Made by a program: the position numbers and the translations under genes | DNA from: Gaiellasilicea sp963731615 | Lineage (GTDB): Bacteria; Actinomycetota; Thermoleophilia; Gaiellales; Gaiellaceae | NCBI GenBank assembly: GCA_963731615.1 | Contig: CAVSWD010000004.1 | Location: forward strand, 1-64,000 | Length of the DNA: 64,000 bases | Direction: 5' to 3' | In this document: in pieces, positions 1-7,537 of the stretch | How positions within the stretch are numbered: position 1 is the first letter of the stretch | How the letters are laid out: each line of letters begins with the position of its first letter | Notes under the pieces: model-generated | Seen by the model: the letters and a program-made list of their open reading frames with translations, nothing else | Databases searched by the model: none | Told to the model about the DNA's origin: nothing

Positions 1-1856
1 GTCTTCGAGAGGACGACGTCGCCCGTGTCGATCGCGGCGCGGTACTCGAGCCCGGTGCCGACGAGCGGCGCCTGCGGGATCATCAGCGGCACGGCCTGCC
101 GCTGCATGTTCGCGCCCATCAACGCGCGGTTCGCGTCGTTGTGCTCGAGGAACGGGATCAGGGCCGTCGCAACCGAGACGATCTGGGCCGGGGCGACGTC
201 CATGAACTCGACGTCTTTCGGAGTCGAGGTGACCGCCTCGCCGAGGCTCGAGCGGCAGAGCACGGTGTCGTTCAGGAGCTTGCCGGTCTTCGCGTCGACG
301 GGCTCGGAGGCCTGCGCGATCGTGTACTGCGCTTCCGCAGCGGCATCGAGGTAGACGATCTCGTCCGTCACCTTGCCGCCCTTGACGACCCGGTACGGCG
401 TCTGGATGAAGCCGAACTCGGACACGGTCGCCATCGACGCGAGCGAGCCCATCAGGCCGATGTTCGGGCCCTCCGGCGTCTCGATCGGGCACATGCGCCC
501 GTAGTGGGTCGGGTGGACGTCGCGCACCTCGATCGGGGCGCGCTCGCGGGTGAGGCCGCCGGCGCCGAGCGCCGAGAGCCGCCGCCGGTGCGTGAGCCCG
601 GAGAGCGAGTTCGTCTGGTCCATGAACTGGGACAGCTGCGAGGAGCCGAAAAACTCCTTCAGCGCCGCCACCACGGGCCGGATGTTGATGATCGTCTGCG
701 GCGTGATCGTGTCGACGTCCTCGGTCGTCATCCGCTCGCGGACGACGCGCTCCATCCGGTAGAGGCCGACGCGGAACGCCTCCTGGATCAGCTCGCCGGT
801 CGTGCGGAGCCGCCGGTTGCCGAAGTGCTCGTACTCGTCGAGCTCGGCCCGGATCGGGTCGCGGTTGAGCTGGATCGCCTCGGCGGCGAAGTCCTTCGTC
901 TCGAGGTCGACGCCGAGCTTCATCGGCAGGTCGACCAGCCTGCGAACGAGCGCGACGATGTCGGTCGTCGTCAGTGTCCGCGTGTCGTCGGGGACGGAGA
1001 CGCCAAGCCGCTGGTTCAGCTTGTAGCGGCCGACCTTCGTCAGGTCGTAGCGCTTCGGGTCGAAGAAGAGTGCACGCACGAGGTTGCGCGAGTTGTCGAG
1101 CGTCGGCGGCTCGCCCGGGCGCTGCTTCTTGAACACCTCGACAACCGCCTCTTCCTCGCGGGTCGTCGTGTCCTTGTCGAGCGTGTTCTGGATGAAGGGC
1201 GACCCGTCGAAGAGCTTGAGCAGGTCCTCGTTCGAGTCGAGTGCGAGCCCGTCGTTGTAGTCCTCACGCGCGAGCGCGCGCAGGAGCGTCGTCACCGGCA
1301 GCTTGCGCTTCCGGTCGATGCGGGCGTAGACGATCCCCTTCTTGTCGATCTCGAGCTCGAGCCACGACCCGCGGCTCGGCATCAGGTTCGCGGTGAAGAC
1401 CTGCTTCGTCGCGTCCTTGGGCTCCATCAGGTAGGCACCCGGGCTGCGGACGAGCTGCGTCACGATCACGCGCTCGGTGCCGTTGATGATGAACGTGCCC
1501 CACTCCGTCATCATCGGGAAGTCGCCCATGAAGACTCGCTGCTCGCGGATCTCGCCGGTCTCCTTGTTGACGAAGCGGACGGTCATCGAGAGCGGGGCCT
1601 GGTAGGTCAGGTCCTTCTCGCGGCACTCCTGGATCGTGAACTGGGACTCGCCGAACTCGAACTCCCCGAACTCGACGGCGAGCGTGCCGGTGTAGTCCTC
1701 GATCGGCGAGATGTCGGCGATCGTCTCGCGCAGGCCCTCGTTCTTGAACCATTCGAACGACGCCTTCTGGATGTCGATCAGATTGGGGAGGTCGAGGACG
1801 TGCTTCAGGCGTGAAAAGCTCTTGCGCGCACGTGGCGCGACAGCGGTGCTGCTCAA
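1..1856 (-). CDS. rpoB: DNA-directed RNA polymerase beta subunit, N-terminal part (3' end outside window)
   Basis: Catalytic core subunit of RNA polymerase. About 618 codons are visible, roughly half of the usual length, reading off the window edge with no frame break. The start is TTG at 1856, 10 nt after an AGGGAGG ribosome binding site; no ATG or GTG fits better. The rifampicin pocket is recognisable (SQLSQFMDQTNSLSGLTHRR, then SALGAGGLTRERA): the Asp, His and Ser positions that commonly mutate to resistance are wild type, while neighbouring residues differ from E. coli (NNPLSEITHK there, TNSLSGLTHR here). The gene lies downstream of rplJL on the same strand, separated by 413 bp that hold its own promoter-like sequence. 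Identification is firm. Confidence 0.97.
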   Translation of the reverse strand, partial: MSSTAVAPRARKSFSRLKHVLDLPNLIDIQKASFEWFKNEGLRETIADISPIEDYTGTLAVEFGEFEFGESQFTIQECREKDLTYQAPLSMTVRFVNKETGEIREQRVFMGDFPMMTEWGTFIINGTERVIVTQLVRSPGAYLMEPKDATKQVFTANLMPSRGSWLELEIDKKGIVYARIDRKRKLPVTTLLRALAREDYNDGLALDSNEDLLKLFDGSPFIQNTLDKDTTTREEEAVVEVFKKQRPGEPPTLDNSRNLVRALFFDPKRYDLTKVGRYKLNQRLGVSVPDDTRTLTTTDIVALVRRLVDLPMKLGVDLETKDFAAEAIQLNRDPIRAELDEYEHFGNRRLRTTGELIQEAFRVGLYRMERVVRERMTTEDVDTITPQTIINIRPVVAALKEFFGSSQLSQFMDQTNSLSGLTHRRRLSALGAGGLTRERAPIEVRDVHPTHYGRMCPIETPEGPNIGLMGSLASMATVSEFGFIQTPYRVVKGGKVTDEIVYLDAAAEAQYTIAQASEPVDAKTGKLLNDTVLCRSSLGEAVTSTPKDVEFMDVAPAQIVSVATALIPFLEHNDANRALMGANMQRQAVPLMIPQAPLVGTGLEYRAAIDTGDVVLSK

Positions 1857-2001
1857 GTGGTAACAGCCTCCCTTATAACTGCGAGCGAAGAAATTGCGGT
1901 TGGGCGGAGCGGGTGCGGATTACGGCGCGAACCCCGAAGGGTAGCGCAGACAGGCCCCTCACTGCAACCAAAGGCCGCGGCGGGAGCCGAATACTTCGTG
2001 G

Positions 2002-2030
2002 AGTGTAGCAAACAGCCCAAACACGGGCAA
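2002..2030 (-). promoter_or_regulatory. Candidate rpoB promoter
   Basis: On the minus strand TTGCCC (2030-2025) and TACACT (2007-2002) are separated by exactly 17 nt, each matching the sigma-70 consensus at four of six positions. It lies about 145 nt upstream of the rpoB TTG, so the mRNA would have a long leader. It is the best such match in the rplL-rpoB gap. Confidence 0.55.
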
Positions 2031-2038
2031 AAGGCCGA

Positions 2039-2057
2039 GAGCGCCCAAAAGGCGCTC
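2039..2057 (-). terminator. Stem-loop in the rplL-rpoB gap
   Basis: GAGCGCC and GGCGCTC form a 7-bp stem with a 5-nt loop, immediately upstream of the candidate rpoB promoter. No clear U-tract follows on the minus strand, so its action as a terminator of the rplJL transcript is a guess. Confidence 0.3.
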
Positions 2058-2103
2058 CCGGCAGTGACCCCTATTGCTAACGGCGCTGGGCCGCTTTTGG
2101 TTC

Positions 2104-2152
2104 CTACTTGAGCTCGACCGAGGCGCCCGCCTCCTCGAGCTGCGCCTTGACC
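2104..2152 (-). pseudogene. Truncated remnant of a second rplL 3' end
   Basis: Positions 2104-2144 are a perfect 41-bp direct repeat of 2270-2310, the last codons and stop of rplL. Reading on in frame upstream gives VKAQLEEAGASVELK, whereas intact rplL has IKSQLEEAGASVELK, so this looks like a diverged second copy rather than a fresh slip. Homology stops at a 12-bp inverted repeat (2156-2182). There is no start codon and no N-terminal part; it cannot make L7/L12. Confidence 0.7.
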
Positions 2153-2155
2153 CCG

Positions 2156-2182
2156 CATGGGGGAACCCATGGTTCCCCCATG
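2156..2182. repeat. Perfect inverted repeat bordering the rplL remnant
   Basis: CATGGGGGAACC and GGTTCCCCCATG form a 12-bp perfect stem around a 3-nt centre. It sits exactly where similarity of the rplL remnant to rplL ends, as expected of a recombination or insertion scar. No U-run follows on either strand. Confidence 0.6.
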
Positions 2183-2215
2183 AGCCCCCTCCTTCTCGAG
2201 GACAGACCGGAACGC

Positions 2216-2242
2216 GCGGGGCCGGGCAAAGCCCGGCCCCGC
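2216..2242 (-). terminator. Terminator-like hairpin after rplL
   Basis: GCGGGGCCGGGC, a 3-nt loop, then GCCCGGCCCCGC: a very stable 12-bp stem starting 28 bp past the rplL stop. There is no U-tract, so termination may be partial or the hairpin may protect the mRNA 3' end. Confidence 0.55.
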
Positions 2243-2269
2243 GATCGAACGCTCGTTAGATCCAGCGGT

Positions 2270-2656
2270 CTACTTGAGCTCGACCGAGGCGCCCGCCTCC
2301 TCGAGCTGCGACTTGATCGAGTCGGCTTCCTCCTGATTTGCGCCCTCCTTGACGGTGCCGGGGGCACCGTCGACCAGGTCCTTCGCCTCCTTGAGGCCGA
2401 GGCCGGTGACTGCACGGACGACCTTGATCACCTGGATCTTCTTGTCGCCCGCGGCCGTGATCACGACGTCGAACGCCGACTTCTCCTCGGCCGCCGCGCC
2501 GCCGCTGTCGCCACCCGCTGCTGCGGGGGCGGCGGCCGCCATCGGAGCGGCGGCGGTGACGCCCCACTCCTCCTCGATTGCGTTCTTCAGCTCGACCAGC
2601 TCGAGCACGGTCATCTTGCCGAGCGTCTCGAGCACCTTCGCGGTATCTGTTGCCAT
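2270..2656 (-). CDS. rplL: 50S ribosomal protein L7/L12
   Basis: Stalk protein of the large ribosomal subunit; its dimers bind L10 and recruit translation GTPases. At 128 aa it has the family's usual length. Domain order is clear: N-terminal dimerisation domain (about residues 1-30), an Ala/Gly-rich hinge (about 36-56), then the C-terminal factor-binding domain with KVVRAVTGLGLKEAKDLVD and the EEAGASVELK end. The ATG overlaps the rplJ stop by one base (TAATG), so the two are translationally coupled. The last 41 bp recur downstream as a remnant. Confidence 0.98.
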   Translation of the reverse strand: MATDTAKVLETLGKMTVLELVELKNAIEEEWGVTAAAPMAAAAPAAAGGDSGGAAAEEKSAFDVVITAAGDKKIQVIKVVRAVTGLGLKEAKDLVDGAPGTVKEGANQEEADSIKSQLEEAGASVELK

Positions 2657-3348
2657 TACTCCTGCTCCTCCTGCGTGTCAGTGGTCTCTTCGGTCTCTTC
2701 GGTCTGTTCGGCCTCTTCGGCTGTTGCTTCGGGTTCGTCGACGGTCTCCGCGGTCGCCTCGGCTTCAGGCTCCGCCGCTACCTCCGGCTCAGCTGGGGCA
2801 GCTTCCGCCTCCGACGTGTCGCCCTGCTCCTGCAGCTGCGCGATCCGGGCATCGATCAGCCCGACGAGATCGCGAATGGGCGCCGTCATCAGCATGACGA
2901 CGGTCGTCAGCGGCGACACGATCGCTCCCACGAGCTGGGCCCGGATCACGTCGGCGGGCGGCAGCTTGGCGAGGCTCTCGACCTCGGCCGCCGACAGCGA
3001 CTTGCCCTCCAGCACGCCACCGCGGATCGCGAGCACCTTCGTGCTCGTCGCCGCGTCGCCGAGTGCCTTCGCGACGGCGACGGGGTCGCCGCCGGACTCG
3101 ACGAACGCGATCGCCGACGGGCCCTCGAGCAACGCCAGGACTGCATCGGCGCCGGCGGCCTCGGCCGCGCGGCGGGTGAGCGTGTTCTTGACGACCGAGA
3201 AGCGGGCGCCGTGCTCGATCAGCTTCGAGCGGAGCCCGTCGATCTCGGCGTTCGTGAGTCCGCGGTAGTCGGCGACGATCAGCGTCTCCGAGGTCCGCAG
3301 CCGCTCCGTCAGCTCTGCGACGACTCGCTCCTTGTCACTCTTGTGCAT
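2656..3348 (-). CDS. rplJ: 50S ribosomal protein L10 with acidic C-terminal extension
   Basis: Stalk base protein that anchors L7/L12 dimers on 23S rRNA. The N-terminal 175 or so residues match L10 (ETLIVADYRGLTNAEIDGLR and so on). At 230 aa it is about 50 residues longer than usual: from about residue 178 the chain is almost only Glu, Ala, Pro and Thr. The extension lies beyond the helix that binds L12 and is probably disordered. The start has a strong AGGAGGTGA site 6 nt upstream, and the mRNA leader carries the L10 leader structure. Autoregulation by L10-L12 binding to the leader is known for the family. Confidence 0.95.
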   Translation of the reverse strand: MHKSDKERVVAELTERLRTSETLIVADYRGLTNAEIDGLRSKLIEHGARFSVVKNTLTRRAAEAAGADAVLALLEGPSAIAFVESGGDPVAVAKALGDAATSTKVLAIRGGVLEGKSLSAAEVESLAKLPPADVIRAQLVGAIVSPLTTVVMLMTAPIRDLVGLIDARIAQLQEQGDTSEAEAAPAEPEVAAEPEAEATAETVDEPEATAEEAEQTEETEETTDTQEEQE

Positions 3349-3360
3349 CTCTCACCTCCT

Positions 3361-3490
3361 CTTGAAACGGTCGAGCCCGCACGGAGGCGGGCTCGGAAGA
3401 GGTGCAAACACCTTCCAAGCGCCACCTCGGGAGGACCTCTGTCGCTGCACTCTGAAAGTGCAGCGACTGCCTCCTGTCTTCGGCGACGGG
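3361..3490 (-). ncRNA. Ribosomal protein L10 leader
   Basis: The 157-bp rplA-rplJ gap holds two perfect hairpins on the minus strand: GTCGCTGCACT/AGTGCAGCGAC (3441-3467, 11 bp) and CGAGCCCGC/GCGGGCTCG (3372-3395, 9 bp), the second just before the rplJ ribosome binding site. Between and before them lie AAGACAGGAGGC and GGTCCTCCCGAGGTGGCGC, in the place expected of the conserved L10-binding kink-turn region. Exact ends are approximate. Confidence 0.75.
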
Positions 3491-3505
3491 CTTTGGACGG
3501 GAAAC

Positions 3506-4237
3506 CTAGGCCGGAACGGCCTCCTGCTCGAACTCCTCGACGATGCCGCGGACGCGCGTCGGGTCGACGCGCAGGCCCGGGCCCATCGTGGTCGTCAGCG
3601 TGATCTGGTGGATGTAGCGCCCCTTGGCGGAAGCCGGCTTCGCGCGGACGATCTCCTCGACGAGCGCCGCGTAGTTCTCCAGCAGCGCCTTCTCGGCGAA
3701 GCTCTTCTTTCCGATCGAGACGTGGACGTTCGCGCCGCGGTCGGTGCGGTACTCGAGCTTGCCGGCCTTCGCATCCGAGACGGCCTTGCCGACGTCGAAC
3801 GTGACCGTGCCCGTCTTCGGGTTCGGCATCAGGCCGCGAGGGCCGAGCACGCGGCCGAGCTTGCCGACGTTGCCCATCTGGTCGGGTGTCGCGATCGCGA
3901 CGTCGAAATCGGTGAAGCCGCTCTCGATCTTCGCGGCCAGATCGGCGGCGCCGACGACATCCGCCCCGGCCTCCTCCGCCTCGCGCGCCTTGTCGCCCTC
4001 GGCGAAGACTGCAACGCGCACGCTCTTGCCGGTGCCGTGCGGAAGCATCAGCGTGCCGCGCAGCTGCTGGTCGGCGTGTCGCACGTTCAATCCCAGCCGA
4101 AAGTGCGCCTCGACCGTCTCGTCGAACTTCGCCGCCGGCAGATCCTTGAGGAGCTTGACCGCCTCGGCCGGCGAGTACTGCGTCTCGCGGTCGATCTTCG
4201 AGCGCGACTCGTTGTACCGCTTGCCGTGCGCGCTCAT
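3506..4237 (-). CDS. rplA: 50S ribosomal protein L1
   Basis: L1 stalk protein, binding 23S rRNA near the E site, and a known translational repressor of the rplK-rplA mRNA in other bacteria. I place the start at ATG 4237 (MSAHGKRYNESRSK), giving 243 aa, close to the usual 230-240; it overlaps the rplK stop as ATGA, so the pair is coupled. Family motifs are present: GTGKSVRVAVFAEGDKA, LGPRGLMPNPKTGTVT, and a C-terminal TTTMGPGLRVD. A longer reading into rplK exists but has no support. Confidence 0.97.
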   Translation of the reverse strand: MSAHGKRYNESRSKIDRETQYSPAEAVKLLKDLPAAKFDETVEAHFRLGLNVRHADQQLRGTLMLPHGTGKSVRVAVFAEGDKAREAEEAGADVVGAADLAAKIESGFTDFDVAIATPDQMGNVGKLGRVLGPRGLMPNPKTGTVTFDVGKAVSDAKAGKLEYRTDRGANVHVSIGKKSFAEKALLENYAALVEEIVRAKPASAKGRYIHQITLTTTMGPGLRVDPTRVRGIVEEFEQEAVPA

Positions 4238-4659
4238 CGCTCCACCTCGACACCCATGCTCCTGGCGGTGCCGGCGATCACGAGCATCGCCTGGTCGACG
4301 TCGCGCGCGTTCAGATCCTCCAGCTTGATCTCGGCGATCGAGCGCAGCTGAGCCTTCGAGATCCGCCCGACCTTGTTCCGGTTCGGCTCGGCCGAGCCCT
4401 TCTCGAGCCCGAGTGCTTCCTTGATCAGCACGGCCGCCGGCGGCGTCTTCGTGATGAACGTGAAGGAGCGGTCCTCGTAGACGGTGATCTCGACCGGCGT
4501 GATGCGGCCGTTCTCCTGCGCCGTCTGGGCATTGAAGGCCTTGCAAAACTCCATGATGTTGACGCCGTGCTGACCGAGCGCAGGGCCGACCGGCGGCGCA
4601 GGGTTCGCCTGCCCGCCCGGGATCTGCAGCTTGATCAATGTCAGGACCTTCTTCGCCAT
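4234..4659 (-). CDS. rplK: 50S ribosomal protein L11
   Basis: Part of the GTPase-associated centre; binds the 1070 region of 23S rRNA and is needed for RelA stimulation and thiostrepton sensitivity. At 141 aa it is full length, with the N-terminal PGGQANPAPPVGPALGQHGV motif and the C-terminal RNA-binding domain (KTPPAAVLIKEALGLEKGSA). It begins 8 nt after nusG and overlaps rplA by four bases, the usual gene order. Confidence 0.98.
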   Translation of the reverse strand: MAKKVLTLIKLQIPGGQANPAPPVGPALGQHGVNIMEFCKAFNAQTAQENGRITPVEITVYEDRSFTFITKTPPAAVLIKEALGLEKGSAEPNRNKVGRISKAQLRSIAEIKLEDLNARDVDQAMLVIAGTARSMGVEVER

Positions 4660-4667
4660 TCCAATCC

Positions 4668-5201
4668 TCAGTCGAGCTTCTTGACCTGGTCGAACCCAAG
4701 CTCCACCGGCACCTGGCGCTCGAAGATGTCGACGAGCACCTTCAGCTTCTGCTGGTCGGCGTTCACGTCGACGATCTCGCCGTCGAAGTCCGACAGCGGC
4801 CCGGAGGTTACCTTCACCGACTCGCCGAGCGTGAACTCGACCTGCGAGCGCAGCGCCGCGCCCGTCGCGGCGGCGCCCGTGTGCAGGATCCGGTCGACCT
4901 CGGGCTGAGCGAGCGGCACCGGCTTGGCGCCGGCGCCGACGAAGCCGGTGACACCGGGCGTGTTCTTCACGACCGTCCAGGCCTCGTCGTTCAGATCCAT
5001 GTTCACGAGCACGTAGCCCGGAAGCACCCGCTTCTCGATCTGCACCTTCTGGCCGTCTTTCGTCTCGATCACCTGCTCGGTCGGGACGACGACACGGCGG
5101 AACCGCGGCGCCTGGTTCATCGAGACGATCCGGTGCTCGAGGTTGGCCTTCACCTTGTTCTCGTGCCCGGAGTAGGTGTTGATGACGTACCAGCGGAACA
5201 T
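4668..5201 (-). CDS. nusG: Transcription termination/antitermination factor NusG
   Basis: Elongation factor that binds RNA polymerase through its NGN domain and Rho or ribosomal S10 through its KOW domain. It has 177 aa: NGN domain about residues 1-105 (WYVINTYSGHENKVKANLE, LPGYVLVNMDLND) and the C-terminal KOW motif with SVKVTSGPLSDFDGEIVDVN. It lacks the large N-terminal extension seen in some actinobacteria such as Streptomyces. It lies between secE and rplK in one transcription unit. Confidence 0.97.
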   Translation of the reverse strand: MFRWYVINTYSGHENKVKANLEHRIVSMNQAPRFRRVVVPTEQVIETKDGQKVQIEKRVLPGYVLVNMDLNDEAWTVVKNTPGVTGFVGAGAKPVPLAQPEVDRILHTGAAATGAALRSQVEFTLGESVKVTSGPLSDFDGEIVDVNADQQKLKVLVDIFERQVPVELGFDQVKKLD

Positions 5202-5217
5202 TGCTATCGCACTCTTT

Positions 5218-5553
5218 CTATTGGCCGAGGAGAACGTTGCGGACGAACGGCTTGAAGATCTGATCGGCGGCGTAGAGATAGACGCCGACGATGACGCAGG
5301 CGATGATGACGACGATCGTGCCCTGGATTACCTGGCTGCGGCTCGGCCACTCGACCTTCTTCAGCTCGGCCCAGGCCTCCTTGACGAAACGACCGCGCTC
5401 GCGCTGCTCGCGACGGCCCGTCTGAGCCGAGGCAGGCTGCATGCTCGCGGCGCGCACCTGCGCCTGGTTCCGCGCGCGCGGTGCCGCGGGCGGCTTCGCC
5501 GCGCCGGACGCCTTCCGCTGGTCGCGGCGCTGCCGACGGGTCTCCCGGGCCAC
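5218..5553 (-). CDS. secE: Preprotein translocase subunit SecE
   Basis: Essential small membrane subunit of the SecYEG channel. The start is GTG 5553, sharing its first G with the rpmG stop (TAGTG); 111 aa. A basic, disordered N-terminal half of about 50 residues is followed by the conserved amphipathic helix (VKEAWAELKKVEWPSRSQVI) and one membrane helix (GTIVVIIACVIVGVYLY). The single-helix architecture is normal outside enterobacteria. A longer frame reaching into rpmG is spurious. Confidence 0.95.
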   Translation of the reverse strand: MARETRRQRRDQRKASGAAKPPAAPRARNQAQVRAASMQPASAQTGRREQRERGRFVKEAWAELKKVEWPSRSQVIQGTIVVIIACVIVGVYLYAADQIFKPFVRNVLLGQ

Positions 5554-5714
5554 TAGCGCGTCTCCCGGTGCATGGTGTGCTGCCCGCACCAGCGGCAGTA
5601 CTTCTTGAACTCGACGCGGTCGGGTGTATTCCGCTTCGACTTGTTCGTCTGATAGTTGCGACGCTTGCACTCGGTGCATGCGAGCGTGATCGCGACTCGT
5701 ACTCCGGCTGCCAT
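5553..5714 (-). CDS. rpmG: 50S ribosomal protein L33
   Basis: Small zinc-binding ribosomal protein of 53 aa. It begins MAAGVRVAITLACTECKRRN and has two CxxC pairs (Cys13/Cys16 and Cys40/Cys43), so it is the zinc-containing form. It is the first protein gene of the secE-nusG-rpl cluster, with tRNA-Met 44 bp upstream on the same strand, an arrangement common in actinobacteria. Confidence 0.95.
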   Translation of the reverse strand: MAAGVRVAITLACTECKRRNYQTNKSKRNTPDRVEFKKYCRWCGQHTMHRETR

Positions 5715-5758
5715 CTAGATCGTGTTCTCTCGGTTTCGGTGGTGAAAGACTTGAGGAA

Positions 5759-5832
5759 TAGCGGCGGCAGGACTCGAACCTGCGACACGCGGATTATGAT
5801 TCCGCTGCTCTAACCAACTGAGCTACGCCGCC
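5759..5832 (-). tRNA. tRNA-Met(CAT), elongator type
   Basis: Complete cloverleaf on the minus strand, 74 nt without CCA: acceptor GGCGGCG with CGCCGCT (one G-U at position 1-72), D-arm GCTC...GAGC, anticodon stem GCGGA/TCCGC around ATCATAA (anticodon CAT), T-arm GCAGG-TTCGAGT-CCTGC. The G1-U72 pair is compatible with an elongator. A lysidine-modified tRNA-Ile2 cannot be excluded from the anticodon alone. Confidence 0.9.
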
Positions 5833-5872
5833 GCGCCGGGGGCAGAGTGTAGCAACATCGCCACCGCGTAGC

Positions 5873-6820
5873 TCAGGCTGTGAGCCGGATTTCCGCGGCT
5901 CCCCGAACGGGGTCCTGCGGGCAGCCGAGCGCGACCCGGGCGAGCTCCCAGGCGGCGGCGGCCAACGGGTCGCGGTCGAGCGCGTACTCGTGGTTGAACT
6001 CGACCGCCCCGTTCAGCTCCAGCACGATCCAGCCGCCGTCGCCGTCGGGGAGCAGGTCGACGCCGATCAGCTCCGCGCCCGAGGCGGCCGCGGCCTCCAG
6101 CGCCAGCATGCAGGCGAAGGGCGGCGGGTCGACCGGACGGCGGCACCCGCCGAGAGCGATGTTCGTCCGCCACTCGCCGGCCGCCGCGACGCGCTCGATC
6201 GCCCCCACGATCGAGCCGCCGGCGACGACGATGCGCAGGTCCGAGCCCTGCGGCGGGACAAGCTCCTGCACGAGCGCCCCGTGCGCCCGAAACCAGGGGC
6301 GCCGCTCCAGCGCGCGGAGGTGGCGGCGCAGACCGTCGGCGTCGTCGCAACGAACGACGTCCATCCCCCAGCTCCCGAAGCGCGGCTTCACGACCACGGG
6401 CAGCCGCCACTCCGGGAGGGGTGCACCGCTGTGCGCAAGATCGGAATCCGCAGAAGCGGATTCCGATCGCTCATGAACCCCAGCAGCGGGCGACAGCAGC
6501 CGGGTGCGGGGGTGCGGAAGCCCGGCACGAATCAGGAGCCGGGCGGTCAGGAGCTTGTCGTGGGCGGCGAGCATCGCGCTGGCGCGGTTCAGGGTCCGGA
6601 TCCCGTGGGCGGCGAGCGAGCCGAGCGCCCAGAGACCGTCGTCGACGCCGTCGAGCGTCGGCAGCACGTCGAGCCGGCCGAGCGCCGCGTCACCCTGCCG
6701 GAGCTGCGTCACCGCCTGCTCGGGTGCGAGCAGCTGGAAGTGGACCCCGCGCGGCGCCGCTTCGGCCAGAGCGAGATTCGTCGGCGTTGCGCGTTGGGTG
6801 ACGATCGCGAGTCGCATCAC
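5873..6820 (-). CDS. ATP-grasp ligase, RimK/LysX-like
   Basis: Predicted carboxylate-amine ligase that uses ATP to form an acyl-phosphate. About 315 aa with ATP-grasp marks: a Lys in VVVKPRFGSWGMDVVR, the QELVPPQGSDLRIVV strand, and the Mg-binding LELNGAVEFNHEYA. The start is GTG 6820 or the adjacent ATG 6817. Substrate is unknown; resemblance is to LysX and RimK (amino-group addition to a glutamate or carrier protein), but no lysine biosynthesis genes are near. Unusual: residues around 118-130 (SESASADSD) are encoded by a perfect 13-bp palindrome inserted without breaking the frame. It is divergent from tdk. Confidence 0.8.
   Translation of the reverse strand: MMRLAIVTQRATPTNLALAEAAPRGVHFQLLAPEQAVTQLRQGDAALGRLDVLPTLDGVDDGLWALGSLAAHGIRTLNRASAMLAAHDKLLTARLLIRAGLPHPRTRLLSPAAGVHERSESASADSDLAHSGAPLPEWRLPVVVKPRFGSWGMDVVRCDDADGLRRHLRALERRPWFRAHGALVQELVPPQGSDLRIVVAGGSIVGAIERVAAAGEWRTNIALGGCRRPVDPPPFACMLALEAAAASGAELIGVDLLPDGDGGWIVLELNGAVEFNHEYALDRDPLAAAAWELARVALGCPQDPVRGAAEIRLTA
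6439..6468. repeat. Intragenic palindromic element
   Basis: GATCGGAATCCGC, loop AGAA, GCGGATTCCGATC: a perfect 13-bp stem inside the ATP-grasp gene, adding about 10 residues in frame. It has the same core as the intergenic hairpins at 39281-39312 and 52859-52884. Confidence 0.75.
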
Positions 6821-6916
6821 GACTCTTCATGCCTGTCGGCGACCGTCTCCGCAAGAGCTCTCGCCACCTGCTCTCAGCATCTTCACCGGATCGCAATGCC
6901 CGTCCGGCGGGGGCTC

Positions 6917-6922
6917 TACGAT
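6917..6922 (+). promoter_or_regulatory. Candidate -10 for leaderless tdk
   Basis: TACGAT lies 7 nt before the tdk GTG, with no ribosome binding site between. Transcription would start at or next to the start codon. Confidence 0.5.
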
Positions 6923-6929
6923 CCCGCCC

Positions 6930-7505
6930 GTGCTTCGGATCCCCCCGAAAAGTGGCGGCTGGCTCGAGGTCGTCTGCGGCCCGATGTTCAGCGGCAAGAG
7001 CGAGGAGATGATCAGGCGGCTGCGGCGGGCGGAGATTGCCGGCCAGCGCGCCGTCATCTTCAAGCCGCGAATCGACGACCGCTACGACGTCTCCGACGTC
7101 GTCAGCCACGCCGGAGCTCGCATGCGTGCGGTCCCCGTCGGCTCCGTCGCCGAGCTCCTCGAGCACGCACGCGGCCAGGAAGTGGTCGGGATCGACGAGG
7201 TCCAGTTCTTCGACCGTGAGGTCGTGGCGGCCGCCCTCGCGCTCGCCGACGGCGGCGCCAGGGTGATCGCGGCGGGGCTCGACCAGGACTTCCGGCGGCT
7301 GCCCTTCGGGCCGATGCCCGAGCTGCTCGCGCACGCCGAGTTCGTCGACAAGCTCCAGGCCGTCTGCCACCGCTGCGGCGGGCCGGCGACGACGACGCAG
7401 CGACTCGTCGACGGGCGGCCGGCGCCCTACTCGGGCGCGACGATCGTCGTCGGCGCGAACGAGCAGTACGAGGCGCGTTGCCGCGACTGCCACGAGGCCG
7501 GCTGA
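6930..7505 (+). CDS. tdk: Thymidine kinase
   Basis: Salvage enzyme that phosphorylates thymidine with ATP. I use GTG 6930, giving 191 aa, the usual size; the frame is open further upstream but the family begins just before this point. P-loop GPMFSGKSEE is near the N-terminus, the lasso/substrate strand VVGIDEVQFF follows, and the structural zinc site is CHRCGG plus CRDCH near the C-terminus. It is a type II (TK1-like) kinase, divergent from the ATP-grasp gene. Confidence 0.95.
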   Translation: MLRIPPKSGGWLEVVCGPMFSGKSEEMIRRLRRAEIAGQRAVIFKPRIDDRYDVSDVVSHAGARMRAVPVGSVAELLEHARGQEVVGIDEVQFFDREVVAAALALADGGARVIAAGLDQDFRRLPFGPMPELLAHAEFVDKLQAVCHRCGGPATTTQRLVDGRPAPYSGATIVVGANEQYEARCRDCHEAG

Positions 7506-7537
7506 AGCTCATCGTGACAGTCGCGGCGTAGCCTCGA

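Noticed and set aside
141..1814. Plus-strand open frame of 557 codons
   Set aside because: Arg/Asp/Leu-rich antisense shadow of rpoB; the minus-strand protein is unmistakable.
1857..2269. Small protein genes in the rplL-rpoB gap
   Set aside because: Open frames there lack codon bias or start signals; the gap is explained by the remnant, hairpins and promoter.
3506..4699. Long single frame joining rplA and rplK regions
   Set aside because: Only the part from ATG 4237 is L1; the upstream part is the wrong frame of rplK.
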